A program made the position numbers and the translations under genes. From positions 1,259,501 through 1,323,500 of the forward strand of contig NZ_JAUSVK010000001.1 in assembly GCF_030814655.1 (NCBI RefSeq): a stretch of 64,000 bases of DNA. Reading direction: 5' to 3'. The notes under the pieces are model-generated. The model was not told where the DNA came from. It searched no databases and saw nothing but the letters and a program-made list of their open reading frames with translations. This DNA comes from Labrys monachus (lineage in GTDB: Bacteria; Pseudomonadota; Alphaproteobacteria; Rhizobiales; Labraceae). Within the stretch, counting starts at the first letter, position 1, and every line of letters starts with the position of its first letter. This document shows positions 18,619 through 27,783 of the stretch, piece by piece.

Positions 18619-19323
18619 TCAGGCCAGGATGTTGACGGCCCGGGCGGCGACCAGGGCGACCGTGAGCAGGGAGATCATCGCCTCCGTCATCATCAGCAGC
18701 TTGGCGCGCGCCGACAGCGGCAGCGTATCGGTCGGCGAGAAGGCCGTCGCATTGGTGAACGCCAGGAAGAGATAGTCGACGAAGCCCGGGATCCAGGTGC
18801 CGAATTCGCGGTCGGGCAGCGTCATCTGCGGGAAGAGGAAATCGGCTTCGGCCCGCTTTGTCAGGCCGCAGGTCGGCGGACCGCCGCGATCGGTGCTCCA
18901 GAACCACAGCGCGAAGATGATGACGTTGGTGATCCAGATGTTGAGGGCATCGACAAGCAGCATCTGTGCGCTGCCGCCGTGACCGTGGAGGAGGTTCCTG
19001 ACGAGCTCGAACAGCGCGCCGCAGTTGATCAGGCTGATCACGCCGGTGAGCAGGATGGCGGCCCGCCTGATCCACAGGCGATAATTGCCGATCGCCTGCC
19101 AATGGTGCTCTGCTGTCGCGACGCGCACCTTCGCCTGGTTCCAGGCGGTGGCGATCGACAGCGGAACGAGCATGACGAACTCCACCGCCGGCGCCAGCCA
19201 GCGCGGCCCGAAGGTCAGGTCGTTGACCAGCAGGAGCTGCAGCAGGGCGACGACCAGAACGGCCGCGCGGGCCATCCAGAAATCGACGGCATAATTGTGG
19301 ATGACGAGATGGGGCTTGGACAC
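18619..19323 (-). CDS. Conserved membrane protein, DUF1345-like
   Basis: A 234-residue integral membrane protein with about five or six hydrophobic segments. The segment DYLFLAFTNATAFSPTDTLP followed by a final helix ending LVAARAVNIL resembles DUF1345 proteins, where a conserved acidic/threonine loop precedes the last helix. No enzymatic motif is visible. It is convergent with the LysR gene, with a 19-base gap. Function unknown; similarity to DUF1345 is a pattern judgement, not a search result. Confidence 0.7.
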   Translation of the reverse strand: MSKPHLVIHNYAVDFWMARAAVLVVALLQLLLVNDLTFGPRWLAPAVEFVMLVPLSIATAWNQAKVRVATAEHHWQAIGNYRLWIRRAAILLTGVISLINCGALFELVRNLLHGHGGSAQMLLVDALNIWITNVIIFALWFWSTDRGGPPTCGLTKRAEADFLFPQMTLPDREFGTWIPGFVDYLFLAFTNATAFSPTDTLPLSARAKLLMMTEAMISLLTVALVAARAVNILA

Positions 19324-19496
19324 GGGGCGGGATTTCGGGTCAGGAGGGAAATTCTCGGGCCCCGGTCAGCAGCAGGAAACTGCGGCACAAGGATGGCGTG
19401 ACGGGCCGGCGGGCAGGGCGACCGCAGCAGGAGCCTTCGAGCGGCCGCGGGCTTGGAGCCTCGGCCGTCTCCTCTCTCGCACGCCGGGAGCGGCGA

Positions 19497-20213
19497 TCAT
19501 CGCCGCGCCGCGGCCGGGCGCGGTTTCGGGGGAGGGACGGGCGTTCTGCTTCTGCTCGCGAACCAGATGACATGCCGTGCGCCGCTGCGGCCCTTGTTGG
19601 CACGCACGCGCACTTCGTCGACGATGAACCCGCTCCGGACCAGGCGCTGCCCGAATTTCGGGTCGGGCCCCTGCGACCAGACCGCCAGCACGCCGCTCGG
19701 CGCCAGGGCGGCCCGGGCGGCGGCCAAGCCTTCGAGGTCGTAGAGACGGTCGTTGGAGGGACGGGTGAGGCCCTCCGGGCCATTGTCGACGTCGAGCAGG
19801 ATGGCATCGAACCGGCGCCCCGACCGGATCACCGTGCCGACATCGACTTCCTCGATGCGCACGCGCGGATCATCGAGGCAGTTCCCGAAGATCGCGGCCA
19901 TCGGGCCCCTGGCCCAGGCGACGACCGCCGGCACCAGCTCCGAGACGACGATCTCGGCATCCGCGGCAAAGCAGGCCAGCGCCGCGCGCAGGGTGAAGCC
20001 CATGCCCAGCCCGCCGATGAGGATGCGCGGCCGCCTGCGCTCGCCGATGCGCTGGCGCGTCAAGGTCGCGAGCGCTTCTTCCGAGCCGCTGAGCCGGCTG
20101 TTCATCAGTTCGATCCTGCCGAGCATGATCGAAAACTCGGCGCCGCGCTGCATCAGGCGCAGTTCGCCGCCGCCGGGGACCGTAGAGGTGTCGAGGTGCT
20201 TCCAGGGGATCAC
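19497..20213 (-). CDS. Spermidine synthase-like methyltransferase-fold protein
   Basis: A 238-residue protein with the spermine/spermidine synthase fold. The nucleotide-binding loop is RILIGGLGMGFTLRAAL, the acidic SELVPAVVAWARG corresponds to the strand that binds the adenosyl ribose, and FDAILLDVDNGP is the post-motif loop. It is shorter than classical SpeE (about 280 residues) and no SpeD is adjacent, so true aminopropyl transfer is uncertain. It may be one of the many uncharacterised SpeE-like proteins. The basic proline-rich tail looks unstructured. Confidence 0.78.
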   Translation of the reverse strand: MIPWKHLDTSTVPGGGELRLMQRGAEFSIMLGRIELMNSRLSGSEEALATLTRQRIGERRRPRILIGGLGMGFTLRAALACFAADAEIVVSELVPAVVAWARGPMAAIFGNCLDDPRVRIEEVDVGTVIRSGRRFDAILLDVDNGPEGLTRPSNDRLYDLEGLAAARAALAPSGVLAVWSQGPDPKFGQRLVRSGFIVDEVRVRANKGRSGARHVIWFASRSRTPVPPPKPRPAAARR

Positions 20214-20254
20214 GGGGGACTCATCGGCAGGATGCGGCAGGATGGCCCGGTCTA

Positions 20255-20301
20255 GAGCAAACGGGTTTGCGCGGGAACGCCTTTTGTTCCCGCCCTTTGC
20301 T
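20255..20301. repeat. Palindromic element beginning tctagagc
   Basis: GCGGGAAC (20271-20278) and GTTCCCGC (20286-20293) form a perfect inner stem, with outer AGCAAA (20256-20261) pairing TTTGCT (20296-20301). It starts with tctagagc, as does the element near 63044. It fits short rhizobial palindromic repeats and may also terminate the LysR or SpeE-like transcripts. Confidence 0.5.
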
Positions 20302-20316
20302 TCGAGGCATGGTTCC

Positions 20317-21246
20317 TCACGCGCTCCAGCCCGACCGGTTCTCGTCGGCCTTGAAGAACCAGCTCTCCTCCTTGGCGAAGGAGGCGATTTCGGGGAGGAA
20401 GCTCATCTCGCCGGTGGGCAGATAGGAGACGTAATATTCGGCAGGCCCGATCCGGGGGCTTGCCGGCACGATCACCATCGCGCCTTCCTCAACGTGATCG
20501 CGAAAGAAATCATGCGGCAGCAGGCTTGCGCCGATGCCCTTGCGCACCAGGGAGGCAATGACGCTGAAGCTGGCGCAATAGCTGACCCGGCGGGGCTTCA
20601 CCCCCGCATCCACGAACCATTTCTGCATGATGGAGAAGACGTTCGCGTCCTTGGGGGCGGTCAGGATGGGAACATCGGCGAAATCGGCCGGCGTGATGTC
20701 GCGATCGATCTTCACCAGGGCCGGATGCGCCATCCAGCTCAGTCCGTAGGAACCGAGCGATTCCGTCACCGCACCGGGCAGGGCCACCGGTCCGGGCAGC
20801 AGGGCCATGTCGATGTTGCGGGAATTCAACTTGTTCACGAGGCGGGCGGAAAGGTCGATGTCGAGATCGACCTCAATGTTCGGATATCGCTCCGCAATGC
20901 GCACCAGCAACCTGTCCAGCCAGCTCAGAGCGATGACTTCGGCGACGCCCAGCCGGATCACGCCGATGAGACCCGCATTGTCGTCCACCGCCGCCCGCAG
21001 CGCCGAGATGTCGGCGACGATACGCTCGGCGATCTGGAGGCACTTCTTGCCGGCGGCGGTCAGGGTGATCTGCGGCCTCTCGCGGTTGAAGAGCGGCGCG
21101 CCCAAATCGGCCTCCAGCTCGTTTATCCGCCTGGTGATCGCCGGCTGGGTGAGGCGCAGATGCCGCGCGGCGGCGCTGAAGCTGCCCAGGCGCGTAATCC
21201 AGAGGAGTGTTTCCAGGCTGCGGATATTCACGAGCGTCCATAACAT
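20317..21246 (-). CDS. LysR family transcriptional regulator
   Basis: A 309-residue LysR regulator: winged helix-turn-helix at about residues 7-65 (FSAAARHLRLTQPAITRRIN, LFNRERPQITLTAAGKK), then an effector-binding domain. It is divergent from the amino-acid transporter operon starting at 21348 and is its likely activator. The 101-base gap contains ATGC-N8-GCAT (21249-21264) and two copies of CGATATT, possible LysR boxes. The start is the ATG at 21246. Confidence 0.92.
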   Translation of the reverse strand: MLWTLVNIRSLETLLWITRLGSFSAAARHLRLTQPAITRRINELEADLGAPLFNRERPQITLTAAGKKCLQIAERIVADISALRAAVDDNAGLIGVIRLGVAEVIALSWLDRLLVRIAERYPNIEVDLDIDLSARLVNKLNSRNIDMALLPGPVALPGAVTESLGSYGLSWMAHPALVKIDRDITPADFADVPILTAPKDANVFSIMQKWFVDAGVKPRRVSYCASFSVIASLVRKGIGASLLPHDFFRDHVEEGAMVIVPASPRIGPAEYYVSYLPTGEMSFLPEIASFAKEESWFFKADENRSGWSA

Positions 21247-21347
21247 TTATGCATGGGAAGGCATCAACCGATATTAATTGTCAACATCGATATTGCAACG
21301 CAAAATGAAACCCGTTGAGCCTTGCACCGCCAATGGGGAACAAAAAC

Positions 21348-22217
21348 ATGTTCAATAACAAATCTTTGCGTGCCTGGGCCGTCGCTGCGAGCCTGACTGT
21401 CGGGTTCGGCGTCAGTACAGCGATGGCCGCAGACCTGAAATGCGAACCCGGGAAGCTCGCGTCGAAATATCCCGGCCTCGTCGGCAAGACGATCAGGATC
21501 GGCCAGGACGGCGAAAGTCCGCCCTACAGCTTCCGCGACCCGAAGGATTTCAGCCAGATGGCCGGCCTCGATGCGGATCTCGCCCGGGCGACGTTCAAAT
21601 GTATCGGGACCCCGGTCGAATTCGTGACGGGGGCGTGGTCAGGCCTGCTGCCGGCCATCATCGCCGGCCAGATCGACGTCATGTGGGACACGCTGCTCTA
21701 CACGCCGGCGCGGGCCAAGCAGATCGACTTCGTCGCCGAGATGTCGTCTGCGAGCGGGGTGCTGGTACCGGCGGGAAATCCCAAGCAGCTCAAAACGCTC
21801 GTCGATGCCTGCGGCCTGACCGGAACGGCCGGCCTCGGAACCGTCGAGGAAGCCCAATTGCGCCGGATGAGCGCGGACTGCGAAAAGGCCGGCAAGGCGT
21901 CCGTCGGCATCGTGCCCACCGCCGACATCCCGGCCGGCGCCCGCCTCGTGCAGAACGGACGCGCCGACTTCCTGATCGACGACCTGGCCCTGATCGATTC
22001 CATGGTGGGCAGCAACCCCGCGGCCTACGCCAGGGCCTTTTCGATGAAGACGCACGACATCAAGGCCGTCGGCCTGACGAAGGGCAACAAGGACCTGGCC
22101 AAGGCCATCTATGACGCCTTGTCGATCCTCGAGGCGGACGGCACCGCCAAGGAGATCTTCCAGAAGTACAACACCGATTACGGGCTGGTCGTGCCGCCCA
22201 AGATCCTGACCGAATAG
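21348..22217 (+). CDS. Amino-acid ABC transporter substrate-binding protein (SBP_bac_3)
   Basis: A 289-residue periplasmic binding protein of the polar amino acid class. The signal peptide ends GVSTAMA before ADLKCEPG. The start at 21348 is favoured because GGGGA lies about eight bases upstream; ATG 21333 and TTG 21315 are in frame but lack this. The domain shows RIGQDGESPPYSFRD, the typical lobe-1 opening, and FVTGAWSGLLPAIIAGQIDV. It heads an operon with a DUF1028 protein, an M24-fold protein and a fused permease-ATPase, so the imported molecule is probably an amino-acid derivative processed by these enzymes. Confidence 0.9.
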   Translation: MFNNKSLRAWAVAASLTVGFGVSTAMAADLKCEPGKLASKYPGLVGKTIRIGQDGESPPYSFRDPKDFSQMAGLDADLARATFKCIGTPVEFVTGAWSGLLPAIIAGQIDVMWDTLLYTPARAKQIDFVAEMSSASGVLVPAGNPKQLKTLVDACGLTGTAGLGTVEEAQLRRMSADCEKAGKASVGIVPTADIPAGARLVQNGRADFLIDDLALIDSMVGSNPAAYARAFSMKTHDIKAVGLTKGNKDLAKAIYDALSILEADGTAKEIFQKYNTDYGLVVPPKILTE

Positions 22218-22225
22218 GCGCGGCG

Positions 22226-22897
22226 ATGACATGGTCGATTCTGGCTCATGATCCGGCGACCGGCGAGTTCGGGGCCGGCATCGCGACCAAGGCGTTCGCC
22301 GTCGGCGCGCACTGCCTGTACGGCGACGGCCGCTTCGGCGTGCTGGCGACCCAGGCCAAGACCAATCCCTTGTTCGGCGGCCGGGGACTCCGGCTTCTCG
22401 CGGAGGACTGTCCCGCCGACCATGTGCTGGCGATGCTGCTGGCGACGGACGAGGGCCGGGACATGCGTCAGCTCCACGTCATGGATCGGTGGGGGCATAT
22501 CGCCCAGCATACGGGGGCGGCGTGCGTGTCCTGGCGCGGCAGCGTGCAGGGGCGGAGCGTGTCCGTCGCCGGCAACATGCTCTCGGGCCCGGGCGTCGTC
22601 GAGGCCTGCCGGGATGCCTTTCTCGCCACCGCCGGGCAAGCTCTCGCCGAGCGCCTGATGGCGGCGATGGAGGCCGCGGAGGCTGCGGGCGGCGACAGCC
22701 GGGGCCGGGAATCCGCGGCCCTGCGCATATGGAAGGGCGAGGAATATTCCTCGCTCGACATCCGCGTCGACAGCCATGCGGATCCGCTCGCCGAACTGCG
22801 AAGGCTCTATGGCGTCTCCCGCGGCCGGTTCGCGACCTTCAGCACCGGCTTTCCGACCAGGGCCGATCCGGTCGGGTCCACCGACCTCACTCTCTGA
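22226..22897 (+). CDS. DUF1028 domain protein (Ntn-hydrolase-like)
   Basis: A 223-residue protein matching DUF1028: WSILAHDPATGEFGAGIATK at the N-terminus, VLATQAKTNPLFGGRGL, the TGAACVSW segment, GNMLSGPGVVEAC, and the family hallmark GGDSRGRESAALRIW. DUF1028 is predicted to have an Ntn-hydrolase fold, and members often sit with peptide or amino-acid transporters, but no reaction is established. No signal peptide, so cytoplasmic. It lies eight bases after the binding-protein stop, which argues for a role in processing the imported solute. Confidence 0.85.
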   Translation: MTWSILAHDPATGEFGAGIATKAFAVGAHCLYGDGRFGVLATQAKTNPLFGGRGLRLLAEDCPADHVLAMLLATDEGRDMRQLHVMDRWGHIAQHTGAACVSWRGSVQGRSVSVAGNMLSGPGVVEACRDAFLATAGQALAERLMAAMEAAEAAGGDSRGRESAALRIWKGEEYSSLDIRVDSHADPLAELRRLYGVSRGRFATFSTGFPTRADPVGSTDLTL

Positions 22898-23090
22898 CCG
22901 TCTCCATCGGCCGGGCAGGATCGAGGCCACCGAACGCCGTCGCATCGGAGCGCTGCGACCATGGCGCGTTTCCGCTCGCGACGATATGGCCCGCGCCGCC
23001 CGTCCGGCGCGAGCCCCAACCGCAACCCATGCAGGTCGGCAATCCCCCGCGGATCGAGCCGGCCTGCCTCCGGATCGACAGGAAAATATC

Positions 23091-24221
23091 TTGAAAACCT
23101 CCTTCAACGAGCTGGTGAACAGCCGGCGGCTGAACGACAGGATGGACGCGCTGGGGCTCGACGCTCTTGTCGCCCGGTCCGGCGCCAATTTCACCTATCT
23201 CGCCGGCTTCGCCTATCCCGGCACCCTGGCCCGGCATGTCGACCTGCCCGATTCCCCCCGCGCGGTGTTCCTGCTGTGGCCTCGCCACGGCGAACCGCGC
23301 ATCATCGTCAATACGATTGCCGAAGGGCTCGCGCGGCGGGATTCATGGGTCGAGACGTTCGATCTGTATGAAGGCTATGTCGAGCGGCCGGTCGAACGCC
23401 TCTGCACGGCCATCGAGGATGCCGGCCTTTCCGGCGCCGTCGTCGGCTTCGAGAGAAACTATATCAGCGCCGCCGACGCCGATGTCCTGGCTGCCCGCCT
23501 GCCGCGGATGAGGATGCGGGATTCCACGGCGATGATGGAGGACGTGCGGGCCGTCAAGATGCCCGGCGAGATCGCCTTGCTCAGGCAGGGCGCCGACATC
23601 CTGGACGACGCCTTCCTGGAGGTCTTTCCCACCGCGCGCCCCGGCATGCGGGAGCGCGACCTGCACGCCGCGCTCGTCGCCGCGTGCCTGGCGCGTGGAT
23701 GCGAGTTCGTGCACGGCATCCTGAACTCGAGCCGGAACACCGTCTCCTATGCCGGCGAGAGCGATTTCGCCTTCGAAGCGGGAGATGCCATCCGTACCGA
23801 CTATGTCGCCTATCGGAAGGGCTATCCCGGCCATCAGTCGAGATGCGCGGTGATCGGACAGCCGACGGCCGAGCAGCGCCGGGATTATCGCACGATACGG
23901 GACATCTATCTCGCCTCGCTCGACATGTGCCGGCCCGGGGTCGCGTCCGGGGACATCTATCGGCAGATCGTGGAGCGCTTCGAGGCCGCGGGGCTCACCT
24001 ACGCGTCGATGCTCGCCGGTCACAGCGTCGGCTGTTGGTGGCATCAGCAGGAGCCCGTCATCTCGCGCGGCAATTCCAGGCGGCTGGAGAGCGGCATGGT
24101 CATCGCGATGGAGCCTCATATCAATCATTGGCACATCCAGGACATGATCCTGGTGACGGGTGACGGCCCCGAATTGCTGTCCGGCAAGTTCCCGACGGAC
24201 GAAATCTTCGCATGCGGGTAG
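23091..24221 (+). CDS. M24 family (creatinase/aminopeptidase-fold) protein with altered metal site
   Basis: A 376-residue pita-bread-fold protein: creatinase N-domain (1-145) and M24 domain (155-376). Counting from the TTG start, the canonical ligands Asp237, His311 and Glu341 are kept, but the second Asp of the GYxSDxTR segment is His248 ([13 protein letters not shown]) and the final Glu of the EDxxLVT segment is Gln350 (HIQDMILVT). Creatinase itself works without metal, so a non-peptidase hydrolase of a guanidino or amide compound is possible. The TTG is chosen for its AGGA site and because the region upstream is non-conserved. It lies between DUF1028 and the fused transporter gene. Confidence 0.82.
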   Translation: MKTSFNELVNSRRLNDRMDALGLDALVARSGANFTYLAGFAYPGTLARHVDLPDSPRAVFLLWPRHGEPRIIVNTIAEGLARRDSWVETFDLYEGYVERPVERLCTAIEDAGLSGAVVGFERNYISAADADVLAARLPRMRMRDSTAMMEDVRAVKMPGEIALLRQGADILDDAFLEVFPTARPGMRERDLHAALVAACLARGCEFVHGILNSSRNTVSYAGESDFAFEAGDAIRTDYVAYRKGYPGHQSRCAVIGQPTAEQRRDYRTIRDIYLASLDMCRPGVASGDIYRQIVERFEAAGLTYASMLAGHSVGCWWHQQEPVISRGNSRRLESGMVIAMEPHINHWHIQDMILVTGDGPELLSGKFPTDEIFACG

Positions 24222-24318
24222 GGACGAAAATCGCCTCCTCCCTTCATCCCGGCATGCCCGGCTTCGCCTTTCCCTTTCCTGGACCGCTCCGCTTCGCGAC
24301 GACATCGGGAGTCCCGCA

Positions 24319-26040
24319 GTGAACCGGATATTCCACAGTTTCGCCCGCCTGGCGGGGATCCCCGCTTTGGCGACGATGGCGACATGCCGCCCTGCATGGG
24401 CGGCGGACGCCGGCGATGTCGACGCCTCCTGGGCGTGGGATCTGTTGTCCTACGCGACGGAGCCGTTCCTCCTGCAGGGGGCCTGGGTCGCCGTCGAAAT
24501 CGCGGCTCTCGCCATGGTCGGCGGCGTCGTGCTCGGATTGGGACTGGCGCTTCTGCGGCTGTCGCATCTGTCCGTGGTGCGAAACGCGGCCTGGTTCTAC
24601 ATCTGGTTCGTGCGCGGAACGCCCCAGTTGCTCCAGCTCGTGTTCATCTACGATGCCTTGCCGGCCTTCGGCATCAGGTTCGGCACCTTTACGACGGCGG
24701 TCATCGGCTTTGCCCTCAACGAGGCGGCGTTCAGCGCCGAAATCATCCGCGGCGGAATTCTCTCCGTAAACCGCAACCAGAGCATCGCCGCCTCGGCCTT
24801 CGGCATGAAGCCGCTCCTGACGCTGCGGCGGATCATCCTGCCCCAGGCCATGCGGGCGATCCTTCCCGGCATCGCCAATGAAACGATCAGCATGATCAAG
24901 GGGACGTCGATCGCTTCCGTCATCTTCGTGAACGAGCTGACCTTCCGGGCGCAGCAGATCGTCGGCCAGAACTTCAAGTTCTTCACGGTGTTTGCGGCTG
25001 CGGGCCTCATCTACCTCGCGATGACCAGCGTCGTGGCGGCGCTGCAGGCGGTTCTCGAACGGCGCTTCGACTTCGAGCTCGAACGCAGTCCGTCACGGGA
25101 GGGCGGCATCGGGCGGTTCGTCGGCTTCCATTGGGGCAGTCCGGCGCCGCCATCCGCCGCCCCCGTTCCCGCCGCCGATCCGGATGCGACCGAAGAGGCG
25201 GCCCCGGCCGATCTATGGCTCGGCGAGCTTGCATCGGGGCGGGGGGACCAGGCTCAGAAGCCGGGACCCTTCGTGCTCGGGCGCAATCTCTGGAAGGCCT
25301 ACGGAGCCCGCCCGGTACTGCGCGGCGTCGATTTCAGCGTCGCGCGAGGGGAGGTCGTCGTCGTCATGGGCCCGAGCGGCTCCGGCAAGAGCACGCTCCT
25401 GAGAATGGTCAACCATCTCGAAACCATCGACCAGGGCGCCATCCTCGTCGATGGGGAATATGTCGGCTATCGGCAGGTCGGCGAGACGATGATTCCCATG
25501 CGCGATCTCGCCACCGCGCGTGCCCAGGCCCGCATCGGCATGGTCTTCCAGCATTTCAACCTTTTCGAGCATCTGTCGGCGCTCGAGAACATCATGGAGG
25601 CGCCCGTCCATGTGCATGGCGTGGCGCCGGCGGAGGCCCGGCGCACGGCGATGCGCCTGCTGCGCATGGTCGGCCTCGGCAATCATGCCGATCACCTGCC
25701 GCACCGGCTTTCCGGCGGGCAGCAGCAGCGCGTCGCCATCGCCAGGGCGCTCGCCATCTCGCCGCGCCTGATGCTGTTCGACGAGCCGACCTCGGCGCTG
25801 GATCCCGAACTGGTCGGCGAGGTGCTCGCCGTGATCCGCCGTCTCGCCGAGATGGGCATGACCATGCTCGTGGTGACGCACGAGGTCCGTTTCGCGCGGG
25901 AGGTGGCCGATCGCGTCATCTTCATGGACGAGGGCGTGGTCGTGGAGGAGGGCACGCCGGACGAGGTGCTGGGCGCGCCTCGGCACGAGCGGACGCAACG
26001 TTTCCTGCGCATGGTGGAGCGCGAAGCCTCGGCGGGGTGA
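24319..26040 (+). CDS. Fused amino-acid ABC transporter: permease joined to ATP-binding domain
   Basis: A 573-residue protein that unites two normally separate subunits. Residues about 1-255 are a HisM/ArtQ-type permease ([32 protein letters not shown]), preceded by a signal-like segment ending RPAWA. A proline/alanine-rich linker runs to about 315. Residues 316-573 are a HisP-type ATPase: Walker [10 protein letters not shown] near 350-358, signature [14 protein letters not shown], Walker [13 protein letters not shown]. The GTG at 24319 is chosen for its GGGAG site. A dimer of this one chain would supply the whole membrane and motor part. It closes the operon begun by the binding protein at 21348. 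Confidence 0.87.
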   Translation: MNRIFHSFARLAGIPALATMATCRPAWAADAGDVDASWAWDLLSYATEPFLLQGAWVAVEIAALAMVGGVVLGLGLALLRLSHLSVVRNAAWFYIWFVRGTPQLLQLVFIYDALPAFGIRFGTFTTAVIGFALNEAAFSAEIIRGGILSVNRNQSIAASAFGMKPLLTLRRIILPQAMRAILPGIANETISMIKGTSIASVIFVNELTFRAQQIVGQNFKFFTVFAAAGLIYLAMTSVVAALQAVLERRFDFELERSPSREGGIGRFVGFHWGSPAPPSAAPVPAADPDATEEAAPADLWLGELASGRGDQAQKPGPFVLGRNLWKAYGARPVLRGVDFSVARGEVVVVMGPSGSGKSTLLRMVNHLETIDQGAILVDGEYVGYRQVGETMIPMRDLATARAQARIGMVFQHFNLFEHLSALENIMEAPVHVHGVAPAEARRTAMRLLRMVGLGNHADHLPHRLSGGQQQRVAIARALAISPRLMLFDEPTSALDPELVGEVLAVIRRLAEMGMTMLVVTHEVRFAREVADRVIFMDEGVVVEEGTPDEVLGAPRHERTQRFLRMVEREASAG

Positions 26041-26275
26041 GCCGCGCCGTTGGATGCCCCATGCCCCGTGGATGAATCGGCGCTGCCCGCGGGGATCTGC
26101 GTATCGTCCAGGTTGGCGGCGAGCCGGTCATCGCATTCCGACGGAATACCGGCGATTTCTGCGCGGGCTCATCGCGGGGGCCGCTCCGGTTCGGCTTCCC
26201 GCCCGAAGAGGGACGGAGAACGCCGCCGATGGCGTGCATGGCAGCTATGCGTATTTTGCATATTTACTTTATATA
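26041..26275. other. Intergenic region without a visible gene
   Basis: The gap between the fused transporter and the next binding-protein gene (26041-26383) holds no convincing coding frame. Its first 200 bases are GC-rich and featureless. The last 130 become strongly AT-rich, with a promoter-like stretch ending in the palindromic motif at 26276-26294. Confidence 0.5.
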
Positions 26276-26294
26276 ATTTATAGAAATAGTAGAC
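26276..26294. promoter_or_regulatory. Recurring 19-bp operator, copy 1
   Basis: On the minus strand it reads GTCTACTATTTCTATAAAT, one of five copies of a shared motif in this window. Its centre is 99 bases upstream of the ATG of the binding-protein gene at 26384. The outer right half is the most degenerate of the five copies. Confidence 0.6.
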
Positions 26295-26383
26295 ATTAAT
26301 GCCGGCGAAGACGGCTGTCGGGCATGCCCGCTCGGCGTCGCCCCGGCGACCTTTCATTCCTCCCACAGATCAAGGAGCCGGCG

Positions 26384-27730
26384 ATGACCGCTGGTATGCT
26401 CACTCCTCCCCCCTTGCCCGACTTCTCGGACAAGCGCGTCGTCGATCGGCACATGGATCGCCTCGACACCACCGGCGTGAGCCGGCGCGACTTCCTGGCG
26501 CTCGCATCCGCCGGCGCGGCTGCCGCGGTCGCGGCGGCGACGATGGGGCTGCCCTCGGTCGCCGTCGCCTCGCCCGACGGCAAGCTCGCCTTCCTCACCG
26601 CCTTCTACCGGAACGAATACAACGTCATCCTCGACAAGGCCTTCGCGGATGCGACCAAGGACCTCGGATTCGGGGGCTATACGGCGCTCGACGGCAATTT
26701 CGACAGCCAGCTGCAACTGAATCAGTTCGAGCAGCAGGAGGCCGCGGGCATCCAGTCCGCGATCTTCAACCTCGCCGACGGCAGCCCGCTGCGCCGCATC
26801 GCCAAGGGTGCGCAGGACAACAAGATCTATGTCGGCAACGTATGGGATACGCTGTCCTGGTTCACGCCCTTCGAAGCGGGTGACTATTACACGCTCTATG
26901 CCGTGCCGGAGGAATTCGCCGCCCATCGCGCCGTGACGGTCGAGCTGCTGAAGGCGGTGACCGAGAAATTCGGCGGCGGCGAGATCATCGGCGTGACCGG
27001 CTCGCCGGGCAACTGGACCGACATCGCCCGCAGCCGCGGCCGCGACGATGCCTTCAAGGACTTCCCCAAGACCCGGCTGGTCGACCAGCTTCCCGGCAAA
27101 TGGAATCGGGAGGACGCGCTGAAGGCCACCGAGGATCTGCTCAGCCGGCACAAGAACGTGGTCGGCGTGGTGGCTCAGAACGACGATGTCGCCCAGGGCG
27201 TGATCGCGGCGCTGAACGCCGCGGGCCTGCGTCCCGGCGAGGACGTGCTCGTCGTCGGCGCCGACGGCACGAGCGGCGGCGTGAAGTCGATCGCCAAGGG
27301 CACGCAACTCGCCACCAGCGCCAACAGCCCGGCCTATGCCGCCGGTCTGTTCGCGGGCCGCATCTATGACGTGACGCATGGCTGGCAGCCGCGGGCTTCC
27401 GAGCGCCTTTTGAACTGGCGCTCTCTCACCACCACCAAGGAGAACGTCGCCGGCTACCTCAAGCGCTTCGTCGACAATGAGGGCGTCAAGCCGTTCGACT
27501 ATCGCAAGATATCGAAGGTGCTGCATCCCGACGACTGGGATCCGCAGGCCGATGTCTACCCGCTCGACATCGACAAGCATTGGGAAGGCATCGCCAAGCC
27601 CGAGGGCTGGACCTACCCGAAGGCCTATACGGACGCCAAGTCCAGCGGCGAGTTCGAGCGGGTGAGGGCGGAATACGCCGATCACCACAAGATCAAGTTC
27701 GACGGTCCCTCGCCCAACGCGAAGGCATGA
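26384..27730 (+). CDS. Sugar-type ABC transporter substrate-binding protein with Tat signal (copy 1)
   Basis: A 448-residue periplasmic binding protein of the ribose class, larger than RbsB (about 300). A conserved N-terminal leader (DKRVVDRHMDRLDTTGV) precedes a twin-arginine signal SRRDFLALASAG, so it is probably exported folded by Tat. The core has VVAQNDDVAQGVIAALNAAG and VVGADGT, typical of the hinge and ligand region. A C-terminal extension ends KPEGWTYPKAYTDAK. AAGGAG lies upstream of the ATG. It is a close paralogue of the protein at 33846, in the same operon. The ligand is unknown; the flavin monooxygenases downstream suggest a sugar-like or heteroatom-containing compound. Confidence 0.9.
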   Translation: MTAGMLTPPPLPDFSDKRVVDRHMDRLDTTGVSRRDFLALASAGAAAAVAAATMGLPSVAVASPDGKLAFLTAFYRNEYNVILDKAFADATKDLGFGGYTALDGNFDSQLQLNQFEQQEAAGIQSAIFNLADGSPLRRIAKGAQDNKIYVGNVWDTLSWFTPFEAGDYYTLYAVPEEFAAHRAVTVELLKAVTEKFGGGEIIGVTGSPGNWTDIARSRGRDDAFKDFPKTRLVDQLPGKWNREDALKATEDLLSRHKNVVGVVAQNDDVAQGVIAALNAAGLRPGEDVLVVGADGTSGGVKSIAKGTQLATSANSPAYAAGLFAGRIYDVTHGWQPRASERLLNWRSLTTTKENVAGYLKRFVDNEGVKPFDYRKISKVLHPDDWDPQADVYPLDIDKHWEGIAKPEGWTYPKAYTDAKSSGEFERVRAEYADHHKIKFDGPSPNAKA

Positions 27731-27783
27731 CCGCGGCGCCCGCCGCCTCCGCCCGTCCGTTCCCTTCGATCCGCGAGACACCG

